Assembly: GCA_028289405.1 (NCBI GenBank)
Contig: JANQPP010000021.1
Location: 1 to 55,044, forward strand
Direction: 5' to 3'
Source of the DNA: Pirellulales bacterium
GTDB lineage: Bacteria > Planctomycetota > Planctomycetia > Pirellulales > JANQPP01
Length of the DNA stretch: 55,044 nt
The translations under genes were made by a program, and so were the position numbers. Below the pieces are notes generated by a model. The model saw only the letters and a program-made list of their open reading frames with translations, did no database searches and had not been told where the DNA came from. Of this stretch, positions 7,416 through 15,940 are shown in pieces. Each line of letters begins with the position of its first letter. Within the stretch, counting starts at the first letter, position 1.

Positions 7416-8269
7416 GCCACACTCCCTGATCCAAGAATTGTGTTACTGCCACTGGCCCAAGCCGGATTGAAGGTAGCCGCTGCCGGCGCCTCGGCGATGA
7501 AGTCGTGAAGCTGCTCACGAATCGTCGGGGCGTACAAATCCCAGCGGGTGTTGGGGTCGTGCATTTGCTGGATGACGTTGGTGTCGTCCGTGTGATAGAT
7601 CCTTGCATCAAACACCGATCCAGAAAATGACGGACTGGGAGTCGCACCATCAACTCCGCCAATGACTATCCTGGCGCTACCATTATATAAATTGGAGGCT
7701 AAACTACTCCCAGTAACAATTGACTGCCCAACATCTACGCCATCAATCCAAAGATCGGGAAGTGTCGTGTACCTCAAGGCCAAATGGTGCCACGTATTAT
7801 CTTGCAGGTTTGTTCCAGTATTTTGCCATTGCGAACGAAACGTCCCATCCGCTGGGTCTCCCAGGCTCACCCTAAACTTCGAAGAACTAATCTGCATTGT
7901 CCATTCCCGCTGGTTATTATCTGAGCGGTACTTTGAAAAGAAGCTTTTGTTAGCCTGGGACACATTTGGTGTATAAATCCAACAAGACACTATAATAGAC
8001 GACGTTTTATCAAAGATCGGATCATCCGCGATCAGGCCGTACGACGTACTGCCATTGAACGTCGGCGCCGGAATGCCGTAGCCATCCTCATCCCAGGTCA
8101 CGTTCGTCCAGTCGCACGCTGGCAAATCTTGCGGCAGGGCGGGCGAGTAGTTTCCCCAGGGGAGGCAGGGATTCCAATACACGAGCCCATCCGCCTGCTT
8201 GCTGTGGCGGTTGATCTCAAACGGCCACAATGGCCGTAGACCAAGTTCGGGCTGAAGAAGACGACCCAT
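7412..8269 (-). CDS. LamG/concanavalin-like domain phage protein, 285 aa
   Basis: This is a probable virion surface protein with a LamG-type jelly-roll domain at about residues 70-225. The features seen are FNGSTSYG, SCWIYTP, the WTMQISSSKFRVSL strand, NTWHHLALRYTT followed by LWIDGVDVG, and FSGSVFDARIYH, all in the order expected of the fold. Such domains bind carbohydrates or act as tail-tip adhesins. The segment 7600-8010 is clearly richer in AT than its neighbours, suggesting exchange of the domain between phages. It overlaps the genes on both sides (TAATG and ATGA), fitting one transcription unit. Confidence 0.7.
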   Translation of the reverse strand: MGRLLQPELGLRPLWPFEINRHSKQADGLVYWNPCLPWGNYSPALPQDLPACDWTNVTWDEDGYGIPAPTFNGSTSYGLIADDPIFDKTSSIIVSCWIYTPNVSQANKSFFSKYRSDNNQREWTMQISSSKFRVSLGDPADGTFRSQWQNTGTNLQDNTWHHLALRYTTLPDLWIDGVDVGQSIVTGSSLASNLYNGSARIVIGGVDGATPSPSFSGSVFDARIYHTDDTNVIQQMHDPNTRWDLYAPTIREQLHDFIAEAPAAATFNPAWASGSNTILGSGSVA

Positions 8270-8748
8270 TAGGCGATGCTCTCCTTGGTCGGCACCAGCC
8301 AGAGTTCCCAGGTCGCATCGAACGTCTGGCCGCTGACGTTTTTGACCACGATCCGCACGGTGCGCGGCTCCAGTTCAATCTTTCTGCCCAGCTGAATGAT
8401 TTCGTCGGCACTCGTGGACGGGCTGGCGGTGATGAATGATCCCACGCGATTGTCTACCGTAGGGTCTACGTCTACACTTGCCGGACTGCCGGTCCCGTCG
8501 CCACCATTCGGGAAAGATTCAGAGCCGTCGCCGTGGAGCACGTACACATCCGCGATGCGGTCGCCGGCGGTGGGGGCCGTGGTGTCGAACTGCACCTTCA
8601 GGTACAGCGTGGCCCACAGGCTGGCATCGCCGTCAGTGGCGCCCGTCTTGTTGTTAAACTCACCCATCGCCCGGCTGCCGTCTGCCAGAGACGCGTCCTT
8701 ATTGATGACGATGTGTCGCGGGACATGAAGTAGTTCGCGTGTGGCCAT
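8269..8748 (-). CDS. Phage hypothetical protein, 159 aa
   Basis: The family is not recognised. It is an acidic beta-rich protein with a Gly/Asp/Ser-rich loop near residues 70-95 (HGDGSESF) and a C-terminal strand region (TVRIVVKNVSGQTF). Position between the LamG protein (1-bp TAATG overlap) and the HTH protein suggests a minor structural role. No transmembrane segment or signal peptide is seen. Confidence 0.55.
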   Translation of the reverse strand: MATRELLHVPRHIVINKDASLADGSRAMGEFNNKTGATDGDASLWATLYLKVQFDTTAPTAGDRIADVYVLHGDGSESFPNGGDGTGSPASVDVDPTVDNRVGSFITASPSTSADEIIQLGRKIELEPRTVRIVVKNVSGQTFDATWELWLVPTKESIA

Positions 8749-8769
8749 GCGTTTTGTTCCTTTCCGGGT

Positions 8770-9201
8770 TTATCCTCGCACCGCTGCGGCTCTGCGGCAC
8801 TCTACCGACAAGTCGGGGCATCCGTCGAGCAGCCATGCACGCACGTCATCAGCGCGGAAACGTAACCGGCCACCCACACGAATCGGCTGGGGCAGTTCGC
8901 CATCCCGGGCCATCTTGCGGATCGTGCTTGCGCTCACGGCCAGAGCGCTGGCCACATCGTCGGTGGTCAATAGTTGCGGCATGCCAAGGGCCTCCAAACG
9001 GTCATCGGTTGTCTTGCTTTTACTTAGAAGGGATGTAACGGATCGTTGCAAACCGGTTTTTCGTTTTCTCTCACGAAGCCGAAAATCCCTTTGCCTACAG
9101 GTACTTCCGCAGAAAATTGCATCACGCCGAGTCGCGGAAAATTCCTCCCCGCAAAACGCACACACATACAAACACACATCCGAAGGCGTAACGGATCGCA
9201 T
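8770..9201 (-). CDS. Zinc-ribbon plus excisionase-type HTH protein, 143 aa
   Basis: This is a DNA-binding protein with two parts. Residues about 10-35 hold CAFC and, 14 residues later, CGSTC, a likely zinc site. Residues 75-130 form a MerR/excisionase-type helix-turn-helix (LTTDDVASALAVSASTIRKM, then PQPIRVGGRLRFRADDV and AWL). I chose the ATG at 9201 because it forms a TGATG overlap with the upstream nuclease gene; a longer in-frame start at 9264 would lie inside that gene. It may be a late regulator or a terminase-associated factor. Confidence 0.75.
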   Translation of the reverse strand: MRSVTPSDVCLYVCAFCGEEFSATRRDAIFCGSTCRQRDFRLRERKRKTGLQRSVTSLLSKSKTTDDRLEALGMPQLLTTDDVASALAVSASTIRKMARDGELPQPIRVGGRLRFRADDVRAWLLDGCPDLSVECRRAAAVRG

Positions 9202-9707
9202 CACGCAACCCCTTCCGTGGACGTCGCGGTCATGCCCAGGGCCAGCGTCCGCAGCCGCCGCCATTCGCGATTAGCCGCACCCACGAGGATTCGCCGGCAG
9301 GCCGCTTCACCCTCTCGGCGGTCGCCCGCCAGCAAAAACGGAATGCTGTACGTGGATTGCCACGAGAGGATGCTCCCTTGCACGGATGCGGGCATGACTT
9401 GGCTTCTCCAGCCGCCCATCGCGATTTGGTGCCATGAAGCTTCGATGATCACGCATTTCGTCGGAAACGCGGACATCCTCCGTAGTTCCTTTTCGAATCG
9501 CGGCCTCTCCCGTGTGACGCAGCAAAGGAAGTCGCTCAGGCTTTTGCGTTCGATCGTGACCAGGTTTTCACATCCGGCGAGCGAATAATCGCCGCTTTCG
9601 AGCGCGGCCGTTCGCATCTGCATCGGGCTCAGGTCGTACGCCAGTTGCTCTCTGGAATCGATGATGGCGACCAAGCTTTCCGGTGGGATTTTCGGGGGGA
9701 TTTTCAC
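9201..9707 (-). CDS. ERCC4-domain nuclease, 168 aa
   Basis: This is a structure-specific endonuclease domain of the XPF/Mus81 type standing alone. The catalytic motifs are clear: IIDSREQ (residues 15-21), ESGDYSLAG (37-45) and TIERKSLSDF (51-60), giving the D...E/D...ERK active site. Phage proteins of this type probably process recombination or replication intermediates. The start is a GTG at 9707 that overlaps the upstream stop as GTGA. It sits between a small unknown gene and the HTH protein. Confidence 0.8.
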   Translation of the reverse strand: MKIPPKIPPESLVAIIDSREQLAYDLSPMQMRTAALESGDYSLAGCENLVTIERKSLSDFLCCVTRERPRFEKELRRMSAFPTKCVIIEASWHQIAMGGWRSQVMPASVQGSILSWQSTYSIPFLLAGDRREGEAACRRILVGAANREWRRLRTLALGMTATSTEGVA

Positions 9708-10042
9708 GCTCGGGCCTCCAGGATCTCGTGAAGCATCGCTATGGACGCCTGGGCCGCTTCCCACGCCGCAGGGGACCCGCCTGGCCGTGAGGGATGGAAT
9801 CGCTCATGCAGGGCCTCGCGCCACCGCTGGAAATCTTCGACCCGGACGACCGCCCAGCGTGGTTTCTCCGCTAAGCGGCTCTCTTGCTCCCGTAAGTGGA
9901 TTTCGCGTTCCTCCACTTCGCGGAGGACCAAGACTCGCGTTTCGAGGTCCAGCGTGTCGCCGATCTCGAGAAGCAGCTTGAGGTGCCGCAGTGGCACGTT
10001 GTGCAGTTCCTCGCCGCGGAACGAGCCAGCCGTGAGTTTCAT
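9704..10042 (-). CDS. Phage hypothetical protein, 112 aa
   Basis: The family is not recognised. It is a charged helical protein, with a likely coiled coil at about residues 25-60 (LLEIGDTLDLETRVLVLREV then EEREIHLREQE) and a short Trp-containing segment (WAVVRVEDFQRW). It overlaps the helicase remnant upstream by 4 nt (ATGA) and the nuclease downstream (GTGA), so it is translated as part of the replication group. Confidence 0.6.
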   Translation of the reverse strand: MKLTAGSFRGEELHNVPLRHLKLLLEIGDTLDLETRVLVLREVEEREIHLREQESRLAEKPRWAVVRVEDFQRWREALHERFHPSRPGGSPAAWEAAQASIAMLHEILEARA

Positions 10043-11912
10043 ACGGCACCCCCTTCCGTGGCGGGGTAACTTTCAAAAACGGTGCCGCATTTGCTGCATG
10101 CCACTTCCACCCAGCCGTCGGAAACGCACTCTACGCGAGAACAGGTGCCATCGGGGCAGGGTGCTATGGATGCTTTGGATGCTTTGGTTTCCCACTCCCT
10201 ATTTTTTTCATCTACGCTTTTATCTCTCTCCCAATTTTTTTCCGGGTATAGATCCTTAGCAGTCTTAGCTTCCTTAGCAGGAAAACTAGTAACATTAGAG
10301 CAACTAGTACAACTAGTTGCTCTATGTACTCTCCATCGCATCCCTTTTTCGGTCCGCTTGCCGACGATGCATTTGCCTCCCACGATCCGCTCTTTCACGT
10401 GCCTGATCTTCTGGGCCAAGCTCTTGATGTCCGGCAAGTCGCCCTTTCGCGGTGGGCACATCTCCAGAATCGCCGCCCTCAGAATCTCAAACCGCACGGG
10501 AATACTCGCGCCACGTTCTGCACGCACCTTGTCGAGCATCTCGGCCACCGTGAGGCCGTAGCCTTCCGGGTCCGCATCCCCCAGGCCCTGGATGAGTGAT
10601 TTGAGGTTCTGGGCTTCCGAATCGGAGGTCTTCGCCAATTCCTGGCGCGTGTCGTGCGGGTCGGGGAGGTCCAGCCAAACGAGAAGCTGCCGGACTCGCC
10701 GTGTCCACGCTTCGAAGCTGCCAAAGGACGGCAACCGCGATTCAGGGGCACCAGCGGCGTGATAAGCCCGCAGGATGATCTATACGGCCCTCACGAGTTC
10801 CCGGCGGTTCTCCCGCACCCAGCCGAGCAGATTGGGGTGCTTGAAGTCGTCCCGCGCCTCCGGGGCTTCCGTGTCCGGTCGCAGCCGAATATGGACACCA
10901 CGCCGCATCGTGTCCGCCTTCAAAGTCAAGTTGTTGCCGCTGGCAACCACGACAGGTTCAACGGCCAAGTCCGCATCTCCGTTTTGCCGAGCGGCCTGTC
11001 GCTCCACGAAACCGAAGTCAACGCCGCGTCCAAGACGCTGTCGCCCAATTCCGTGTTGATGTTGTCGAGCAGGCAGGACGAAACACCGCATGCCGCCATC
11101 GCGGAAACTTTTTTTCTCAACTCATCTTCGTTTCGCGGATACGAAACGCGCGGCATGTCGTGCCCCCGGTTGATCAAGGCCAGCAGATCGCAAAGGAGTG
11201 ATTTGCCGGAGCCAGGGGCCGAAGCGTCCACGATGAAGATCGGGGCGGGCCCGCGAAACGTCGGACGCAGGAACAGTGTGAACAACGCCGCAATCCAGAC
11301 GGATTCGTGGCTCACGTTTTCGAAGGGGAAATCTTGGACGCATTCCCGGATCAGCGCCAACGCGCCTTTGATTTCTTCAGACGTCGGGTTCTCCGGGACG
11401 TCCAGCTTTGGCCCTCCCCAGTGAAGCACCAAGCCGGTGTGGGGATCGTATCCAGGTTCGAGTAACAGGCTGCCGTCACTTCGCACGATCGGGCTTTCCA
11501 GGACGCTTTCCAGGACCCGGACTCTTTCGTACGTCGGGCGTTCCAATGCGGCCTTGATCACCCAGGCTGGTGGGTGGATCGTGACGAGGTCATCGCCCTG
11601 CGCCCCGACCGAGCGCCACCGGGCGGTCACGGAAAATATCTCTTTCAACCGTGCGGGGCCCATGGCATTGACCTGCGGTCCCGCCAGTTCTCGTGGGCAC
11701 CCGGCGGGAGGTTTTGCGTCATCACAGACATGCACCAGTTGCCCTGCACGCTGGAACAAATTTTCGTGGTGTCGCGCGGCCTCCAAGGCTTGATCGACCG
11801 TCGATGATTCATCCGCCGTGGGAATGATGATCGGCAGTTCGTCCGTGGTTTCCGGCTCACGCGGGCCGTCGGTTTCTTGCGGCTCCCATGGTGGCGTGTT
11901 CTGCCAACGCAA
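10039..11912 (-). pseudogene. Phage replicative ATPase/helicase, broken by a frameshift and an in-frame stop
   Basis: This should be one protein of about 620 aa that follows the primase. It starts at a TTG (11912) preceded by a strong AGGAGGAG site. The first frame runs to about 10974 with Walker A APGSGKSLLC and LLDNINTEL. The protein clearly continues in the next frame with LAVEPVVVASGNNLTLKADT, the sensor-1-like region, then R-rich and PEARDDF. One lost G in an ancestral GAGATGGCGGAC would explain the shift. That second frame then meets a TAG at 10780-10782 (...ELVRAV*IILRAYHAAG...), after which homologous-looking sequence continues in frame to 10039. The end carries a CxxC...CSKC zinc motif. 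The gene is inactive as written unless recoded or mis-sequenced. Confidence 0.7.
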
Positions 11913-12660
11913 GTAACTCCTCCTGGCCGTGCCCCTGGAAGATCCAGTCCGTGATATCCTGCTTATTCACGAGCCCGGGCAATTCCACGATCTTCACCGA
12001 TGCCGCCAGCCCGTGCAGCGTGGACGCCACTTTCTGGGCGTGAGCACGTCCCGCGTCGTCGTTATCGGGAACGATCACACATCGCCGGTTTCGCAGATAT
12101 TCGGCATGCTCCGGGAACCATTTGCCACTGCCCCCAGCATTGCACGTGGCCACCAATCCGAGCCGCTCCAGCGAGGCCACATCCTTTTCGCCTTCGACGA
12201 TGAAAACCGCTGCGTCCGCGTGCTCGAGTAACCGTGGCAAGTGGTACGGGATGCGGGCTTGAACGCCACGTAGGTTCCAGATCCATTTTCCGTCCGATCC
12301 CTTCCGCCGCTGGGCGAAACCTTTGGGATCGTAGCGGACCGCTTGAAAAACCACTTTGCCTTGCGGGTCATGGTAATCGTAGACGTCGGTGATGCGGCGT
12401 TTCTTGTCTCGCGGCGGCGAACCATTTTGGGCCGGCATCAAGTCGGAGACATTCAAGCCGATCGCTTCGACGATCTCCGCGACTTCACAATTTGCGTGGC
12501 AATGAACCAAGCATTTCCCATCGTCGCCGACGCCAATCGATAAACTAGATCGCTCGTCCTCGTGGCTCGGGCACCGCGCCGTCCATTGCGATGGGCCCGC
12601 TTGGCGAACGCCTTGTAGGCGTGAAAGGACAAGTCGAACTGGCCCGGATGGATTCTCCAT
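11857..12660 (-). CDS. Phage DNA primase (CHC2 zinc finger, TOPRIM), 267 aa
   Basis: This is a DnaG-type primase without a helicase domain. Residues 20-60 form a CHC2 zinc finger (C30, H33, C54, C58). A linker follows with strands that handle the nucleotide (VYDYHDPQGKVVFQAVRY). The TOPRIM domain spans about 150-230, with VEGEKD (Glu156/158), the NAGG motif near 174, and PDNDDAG (Asp199-Asp202). The order zinc finger then TOPRIM is as in phage primases that work with a separate helicase, here the broken ATPase whose start lies inside this gene's end. The start overlaps the upstream stop as TGATG. Confidence 0.88.
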   Translation of the reverse strand: MENPSGPVRLVLSRLQGVRQAGPSQWTARCPSHEDERSSLSIGVGDDGKCLVHCHANCEVAEIVEAIGLNVSDLMPAQNGSPPRDKKRRITDVYDYHDPQGKVVFQAVRYDPKGFAQRRKGSDGKWIWNLRGVQARIPYHLPRLLEHADAAVFIVEGEKDVASLERLGLVATCNAGGSGKWFPEHAEYLRNRRCVIVPDNDDAGRAHAQKVASTLHGLAASVKIVELPGLVNKQDITDWIFQGHGQEELLALAEHATMGAARNRRPA

Positions 12661-12953
12661 CAGGTGCCCCCCTTTCCCTCAAGGAAGTCGGCAAGTTGCT
12701 CTGGCGTGTAAGCGATCCGCCGGCCAATACGTGAGTGCTCGATTCGGCCCAGCCGCCTTTGCTCACGAAGGACGTGCGGCTCGACGCCGAGCAACTCGCT
12801 GGCTTCGGCCTCGCTAAATGCCATCCTGCCCGGTGTGGTTTCCTGTTGCCCAAGGTGATCCGCCAGCTTGGCGACGACCCGATCGACCAGACGATTGGCG
12901 ATCTCGTCGACGAGGTCCTCTGGGATGTTGAGATTGATTCCATCCGTGCTCAT
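12660..12953 (-). CDS. Excisionase-like HTH protein, 97 aa
   Basis: This is a small DNA-binding protein. Residues 1-40 form an amphipathic helix (EDLVDEIANRLVDRVVAKL) likely used for dimerisation. Residues 45-92 are a helix-turn-helix of the excisionase/MerR type (FSEAEASELLGVEPHVLREQ, RIGRRIAYTPEQLADFL). It could be a recombination directionality factor or an early regulator. No integrase is present to pair with it. It overlaps both neighbours by 1-4 nt. Confidence 0.75.
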   Translation of the reverse strand: MSTDGINLNIPEDLVDEIANRLVDRVVAKLADHLGQQETTPGRMAFSEAEASELLGVEPHVLREQRRLGRIEHSRIGRRIAYTPEQLADFLEGKGGT

Positions 12954-13165
12954 GACCCGGCCACCTCGCGGCGGCGGATCTTACCGCGTTCTTGTAGAAC
13001 GGCTTTCAGCTTTGGCACGTATTCGCGGGGGATATACCTGCGTCCCGCGACCACCGGGCATTCGGTGTCACTATCCGGAAGGATGCGCAGATAGAGAACG
13101 TCAGAAAGGTCTTTGGGCCTGACACCCAATTCGCGAGCACACTCGCCGACGGTAAGGGGGGGCAT
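12950..13165 (-). CDS. Small HTH-like protein, 71 aa
   Basis: This is a short basic protein with an N-terminal helix-turn-helix-like part (LTVGECARELGVRPKDLSDV) and a wing-like segment ending YIPREYVPKL. It is first in the tightly overlapping replication group, with a strong AGGAG site 8 nt before the ATG at 13165. Two operator-like repeats lie just upstream (13220-13280). A control role for the phage operon is likely, but not shown. Confidence 0.65.
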   Translation of the reverse strand: MPPLTVGECARELGVRPKDLSDVLYLRILPDSDTECPVVAGRRYIPREYVPKLKAVLQERGKIRRREVAGS

Positions 13166-13219
13166 TCGATTTCTCCTTTAGTTGTGGACGATGTTCGTCG
13201 CCGTCTAAAGGAGAAGAGG

Positions 13220-13280
13220 GGAAGGATTGGTCTTCCTTTTGGAGGGTCAAACTTTCCTTTTAGGGAAGGTGCCGCCTTCC
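13220..13280. promoter_or_regulatory. Two operator-like inverted repeats
   Basis: GGAAG-N7-CTTCC occurs at 13220-13236 and again at 13264-13280, where the arms extend to 6 bp. The centres are 44 bp apart, close to four DNA turns. Both lie between the 13309 gene and the HTH gene starting at 13165. This spacing suits cooperative binding by a repressor. The second repeat could instead be part of a terminator for the upstream gene. Confidence 0.4.
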
Positions 13281-13308
13281 TTTCTGCAAGCCGTTGCCTG
13301 CAAGTAAC

Positions 13309-14370
13309 TTATCTCTGCCACACCTGCCACTGAATTCGTTTCGCCTCGTCGGTGCTGAGCGAATACGTCCACTTACCGTTCTTGAATTTGATTCGATCTA
13401 GGTGGTGGGACATGTTTGTTAGCGCCAGGTCCTTGATTTTTTCTTTGGCGAGCTTGATGGCATCTCGGACAGACCGAGCATTGCTTTCCGTTTTGTCTTG
13501 TATTTTCCGTGAGAGGATATTCCCGTCTTTGTCACGAAGAACTCTCCCCTTTTCACCGGTCTGAATGTTCTTTTGAATATGGGCGATGATTTGTTCGCGT
13601 TCGTCATTCGCCTCCTCGAAGGCGTCCAGGTCCCCACGCCTCTGAGCGCTTTCGGCCTTCTCGCGGGCTGCGTTCTGGGCTGCTTCTAATTGGTCAATCT
13701 CAAGGCGGTCCATCGCTTCCTGAGGACTTAGTCCCTCGGCCCTTATACCCTTGTCGTCAAGAAAACCAGCCTTGTCATCGACGGGAATTGCGTTCATGCG
13801 CCCTCGATATCTCTCGACTAGCTTATTCGGAGAAATTGGCTGGTTTGGAGCTTCGAGCAAGTACCGGATGTACCAATAACCCACCAAGTCCCTCGGATCG
13901 GTTTGCTGTTCATCCCCAAACCTGAATTCCCACGTTTTGCCCTTCTTCCTGAACACGTACGTCTGGTCGGAGTCGAGACGACCTTGAGGCTCGGTCTCTA
14001 TTCGTGTTGAACTCGACTCCATATCGCGTGATTTCTTCGCTAATTCTTCTTCGAAAATCTCGATAGCTATTCGAATCCGTCTCGCCAGTTCCCACATCAA
14101 CTCTCCGACGGCTTCGTCATTGGCTACGGAATCATCCTGCAAAAAGACGCCAAACGCCTTTTCTGTCCGAGCCAAAGCATCTTGGATTCCCGTCAAAGCT
14201 GCGGGCGACAAATCTCCCAACCGCATGAGTGCGTCAGTTGCCGTGACATCGGGCAGAAACAGAATGCAGGTGTGTTTGTTTGTCGGCTTATCCCATGCCT
14301 CGATTCTGCTTGCCCATGCATGCAGCCAATGAAGATCCGAGGTGTAAGGAAACGGCGAATCACCGCACAT
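13309..14370 (-). CDS. Hypothetical protein with a winged-helix-like segment, 353 aa
   Basis: The family is not named. N-terminal residues 1-110 are a mixed region with acidic helices. Residues about 135-185 (YVFRKKGKTWEFRFGDE... LVGYWYIRYLLEAP..PIS) resemble the 'FR..G..W.v.f...l.d..G..yl..LL..P' element seen in large bacterial regulators. Residues 225-300 are a charged coiled coil, and the C-terminal part (ALTNMSHHLDRIKFKNGKWTYS) again looks like a DNA-binding winged segment. It is the first gene of the minus-strand island, and codon use is more AT-rich than that of its neighbours. A regulatory role is inference. Confidence 0.6.
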   Translation of the reverse strand: MCGDSPFPYTSDLHWLHAWASRIEAWDKPTNKHTCILFLPDVTATDALMRLGDLSPAALTGIQDALARTEKAFGVFLQDDSVANDEAVGELMWELARRIRIAIEIFEEELAKKSRDMESSSTRIETEPQGRLDSDQTYVFRKKGKTWEFRFGDEQQTDPRDLVGYWYIRYLLEAPNQPISPNKLVERYRGRMNAIPVDDKAGFLDDKGIRAEGLSPQEAMDRLEIDQLEAAQNAAREKAESAQRRGDLDAFEEANDEREQIIAHIQKNIQTGEKGRVLRDKDGNILSRKIQDKTESNARSVRDAIKLAKEKIKDLALTNMSHHLDRIKFKNGKWTYSLSTDEAKRIQWQVWQR

Positions 14371-14720
14371 CAGAACTGTCTTTCTATTGGGCGACCCGGG
14401 GCGGGGCGGGGCGGTGAAAGACAGAAAACCGCGACCCGCCCGGATCTGTGCCGGGAGCTACCCGGCGGACCCAAGTTCGAAGTCAAAAAGGAGTGATGTC
14501 ACCAAGTCTACCGGGATGGCCCACCATCCGCGAGATGGAAGGCATCGTATCGACATTTGACGATATGCTTCCCACCTAGAACCCACCTACAGGTGGGCTC
14601 ACAAGGGCTCACGAGGACCCACAGCAGGGTCGACCAAGTGGCCTGAAGCCCTATAAAAATAGGGCTCCGAGGCGATTCTTCGTGATACCTCAGAAGCCCT
14701 TTGTTGAGATTTGAAGTCCG
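14371..14720. promoter_or_regulatory. Control-like region at the phage island head: G-rich tract and palindromes
   Basis: This non-coding stretch precedes the first island gene. It holds a possible G-quadruplex (GGG at 14389-14391, then three GGGG runs separated by single C at 14398-14411) enclosed by TGTCTTTC/GAAAGACA arms. It also holds a perfect hairpin CCCACCT-AC-AGGTGGG (14582-14597), a GGGCTCAC direct repeat, and a perfect 8-bp palindrome AGCCCTAT-AAAA-ATAGGGCT (14647-14666). Such density is typical of phage operator or origin regions; no protein gene fits. Confidence 0.45.
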
Positions 14721-15526
14721 CGGCCATCACCAGATGTGCAAGCACTTCCCAGAGCCGTCAGCAATTCGAAGCCAGTGGCTTGCAAGATTCACGTCCATGG
14801 CTCTCGCTCCCATTGTATCGATACTCCCATCCCTTTCCCACCTGCCGTCGATAGCACTTTTCTGACAGCAGGCGCACGTTCTTGATTGTATGGTCGGCGG
14901 CAGGCCAAATGGATTCCCACTGCCTTTGGACCCGCTGGTAATCGCGTCTAGTCTTTGCATTTTTGCGGTGGATTTGGGCATCAAGTGTCACCAGCCACCA
15001 AGGGCGGATATTCGCCCGCTTAATCGCTACACCTGTTGTATAACCACCGTATTGCAGAAAAGACCCACCCCTGTGCATAACATCACACTTCTCGCGTCCA
15101 AATTTCCACCGTTCAATTTGCAACCTGTCGTTAGGGAAATTTCGTGATTTTTGTCATGCCGGTTTAAGGGATAAGCTCATTGCATTTCATCCCATCTCCG
15201 ATCGACGTTTTCTCTCTTGGATCATGCGCCTGCTTGATCTCAAGTTAGTACTTGACTTGGATTTTGAAAAGTTTCTCACGCCGCATACACCGCAAGCTAA
15301 ATTTACTCTGGAAGCCTTCACGAGCGAGGAAGGGTTGGCATTTGCCTTGGCCTTGTCAGGGCGATTAGACTCGAAAAACGACGAGACAAATTCAGAGACG
15401 CTCGCCGAAACGGGGGCATAAAAGCAACGGGGCAAATATTTCCGAACACGGACGTAGCCAAGCGGCTTTCGGACTATCAATAAGCGATTTGAGCCGCGAT
15501 TGCTAACACCACTTCTCGAATTGTGG
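14721..15526. other. About 800 bp without a supported gene
   Basis: Two open frames are the best candidates, 14758-15123 on the minus strand (121 aa, TTG start) and 15224-15421 on the plus strand (65 aa, acidic). Neither has a clear ribosome site or a recognisable family. The stretch separates the phage island from the chemosensory cluster and probably contains decayed sequence from the island's edge. Confidence 0.35.
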
Positions 15527-15553
15527 CAAGCCGTTGAGAAGCTCAACGGCTTG
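15527..15553. repeat. Perfect 12-bp hairpin
   Basis: CAAGCCGTTGAG (15527-15538) pairs completely with CTCAACGGCTTG (15542-15553) around a 3-nt loop. It has no T-run on the plus strand. The plus-strand frame through it reads LTPLLELWQAVEKLNGL then stop, which looks like the end of a protein, so it may be a remnant of a gene 3' end with a hairpin. Confidence 0.5.
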
Positions 15554-15910
15554 TGAGCGCCGAATTTCGTGACTGCCGGCACCATGGTGTCGTCGCGTTC
15601 CGCGCGAATCCTGCCGTCTTTCGTCGTGTGGGGAGCGCCCAGTAACCATCACTCTTGTGGTATGGCGTGCCCACCACAAAACGTGCTTCGCTCGAATACG
15701 AGCCTACGTTGTCTCACGCCAGTCCCCCCCGGTTGCCAAGCACAGTTTCCAGCGGCATCCATCCATTCGCTCGTACGATCGGTAGCGACTCTCTAGCAGC
15801 GCACGCTGGGCACGGCGCACATTGGTGCCGTCACAACCGGCACAAATGGACCGCGCCGATTTGCCTGGTGCAAGTTGCCTGAGGTAGATCCCTCGTTAAC
15901 TTAAAAATTA

Positions 15911-15940
15911 TTTACAGAGAAAAATATTGCGTGCTAGATA
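15911..15940 (+). promoter_or_regulatory. Candidate promoter of the chemosensory cluster
   Basis: TTTACA (15911-15916) and an extended -10-like TGCTAGATA ending at 15940 are 18 bp apart, in the only AT-rich stretch upstream of cheW. They lie about 95 nt before the cheW start. A palindromic ATGCAT pair lies just downstream at about 15940-15960. I see no flagellar sigma-28 promoter motif. Confidence 0.35.

Noticed and set aside
10950..11000. Programmed -1 frameshift at GGCAAAACGG in the helicase gene
   Set aside because: The run does not form a canonical X-XXY-YYZ slip site in the reading frame, and a downstream amber codon would still stop the product.
15187..15585. 132-aa minus-strand open frame in the gap before cheW
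   Set aside because: Low-complexity Ser/Arg/Val composition, no ribosome site, and a competing plus-strand frame; no support for either as a real gene.
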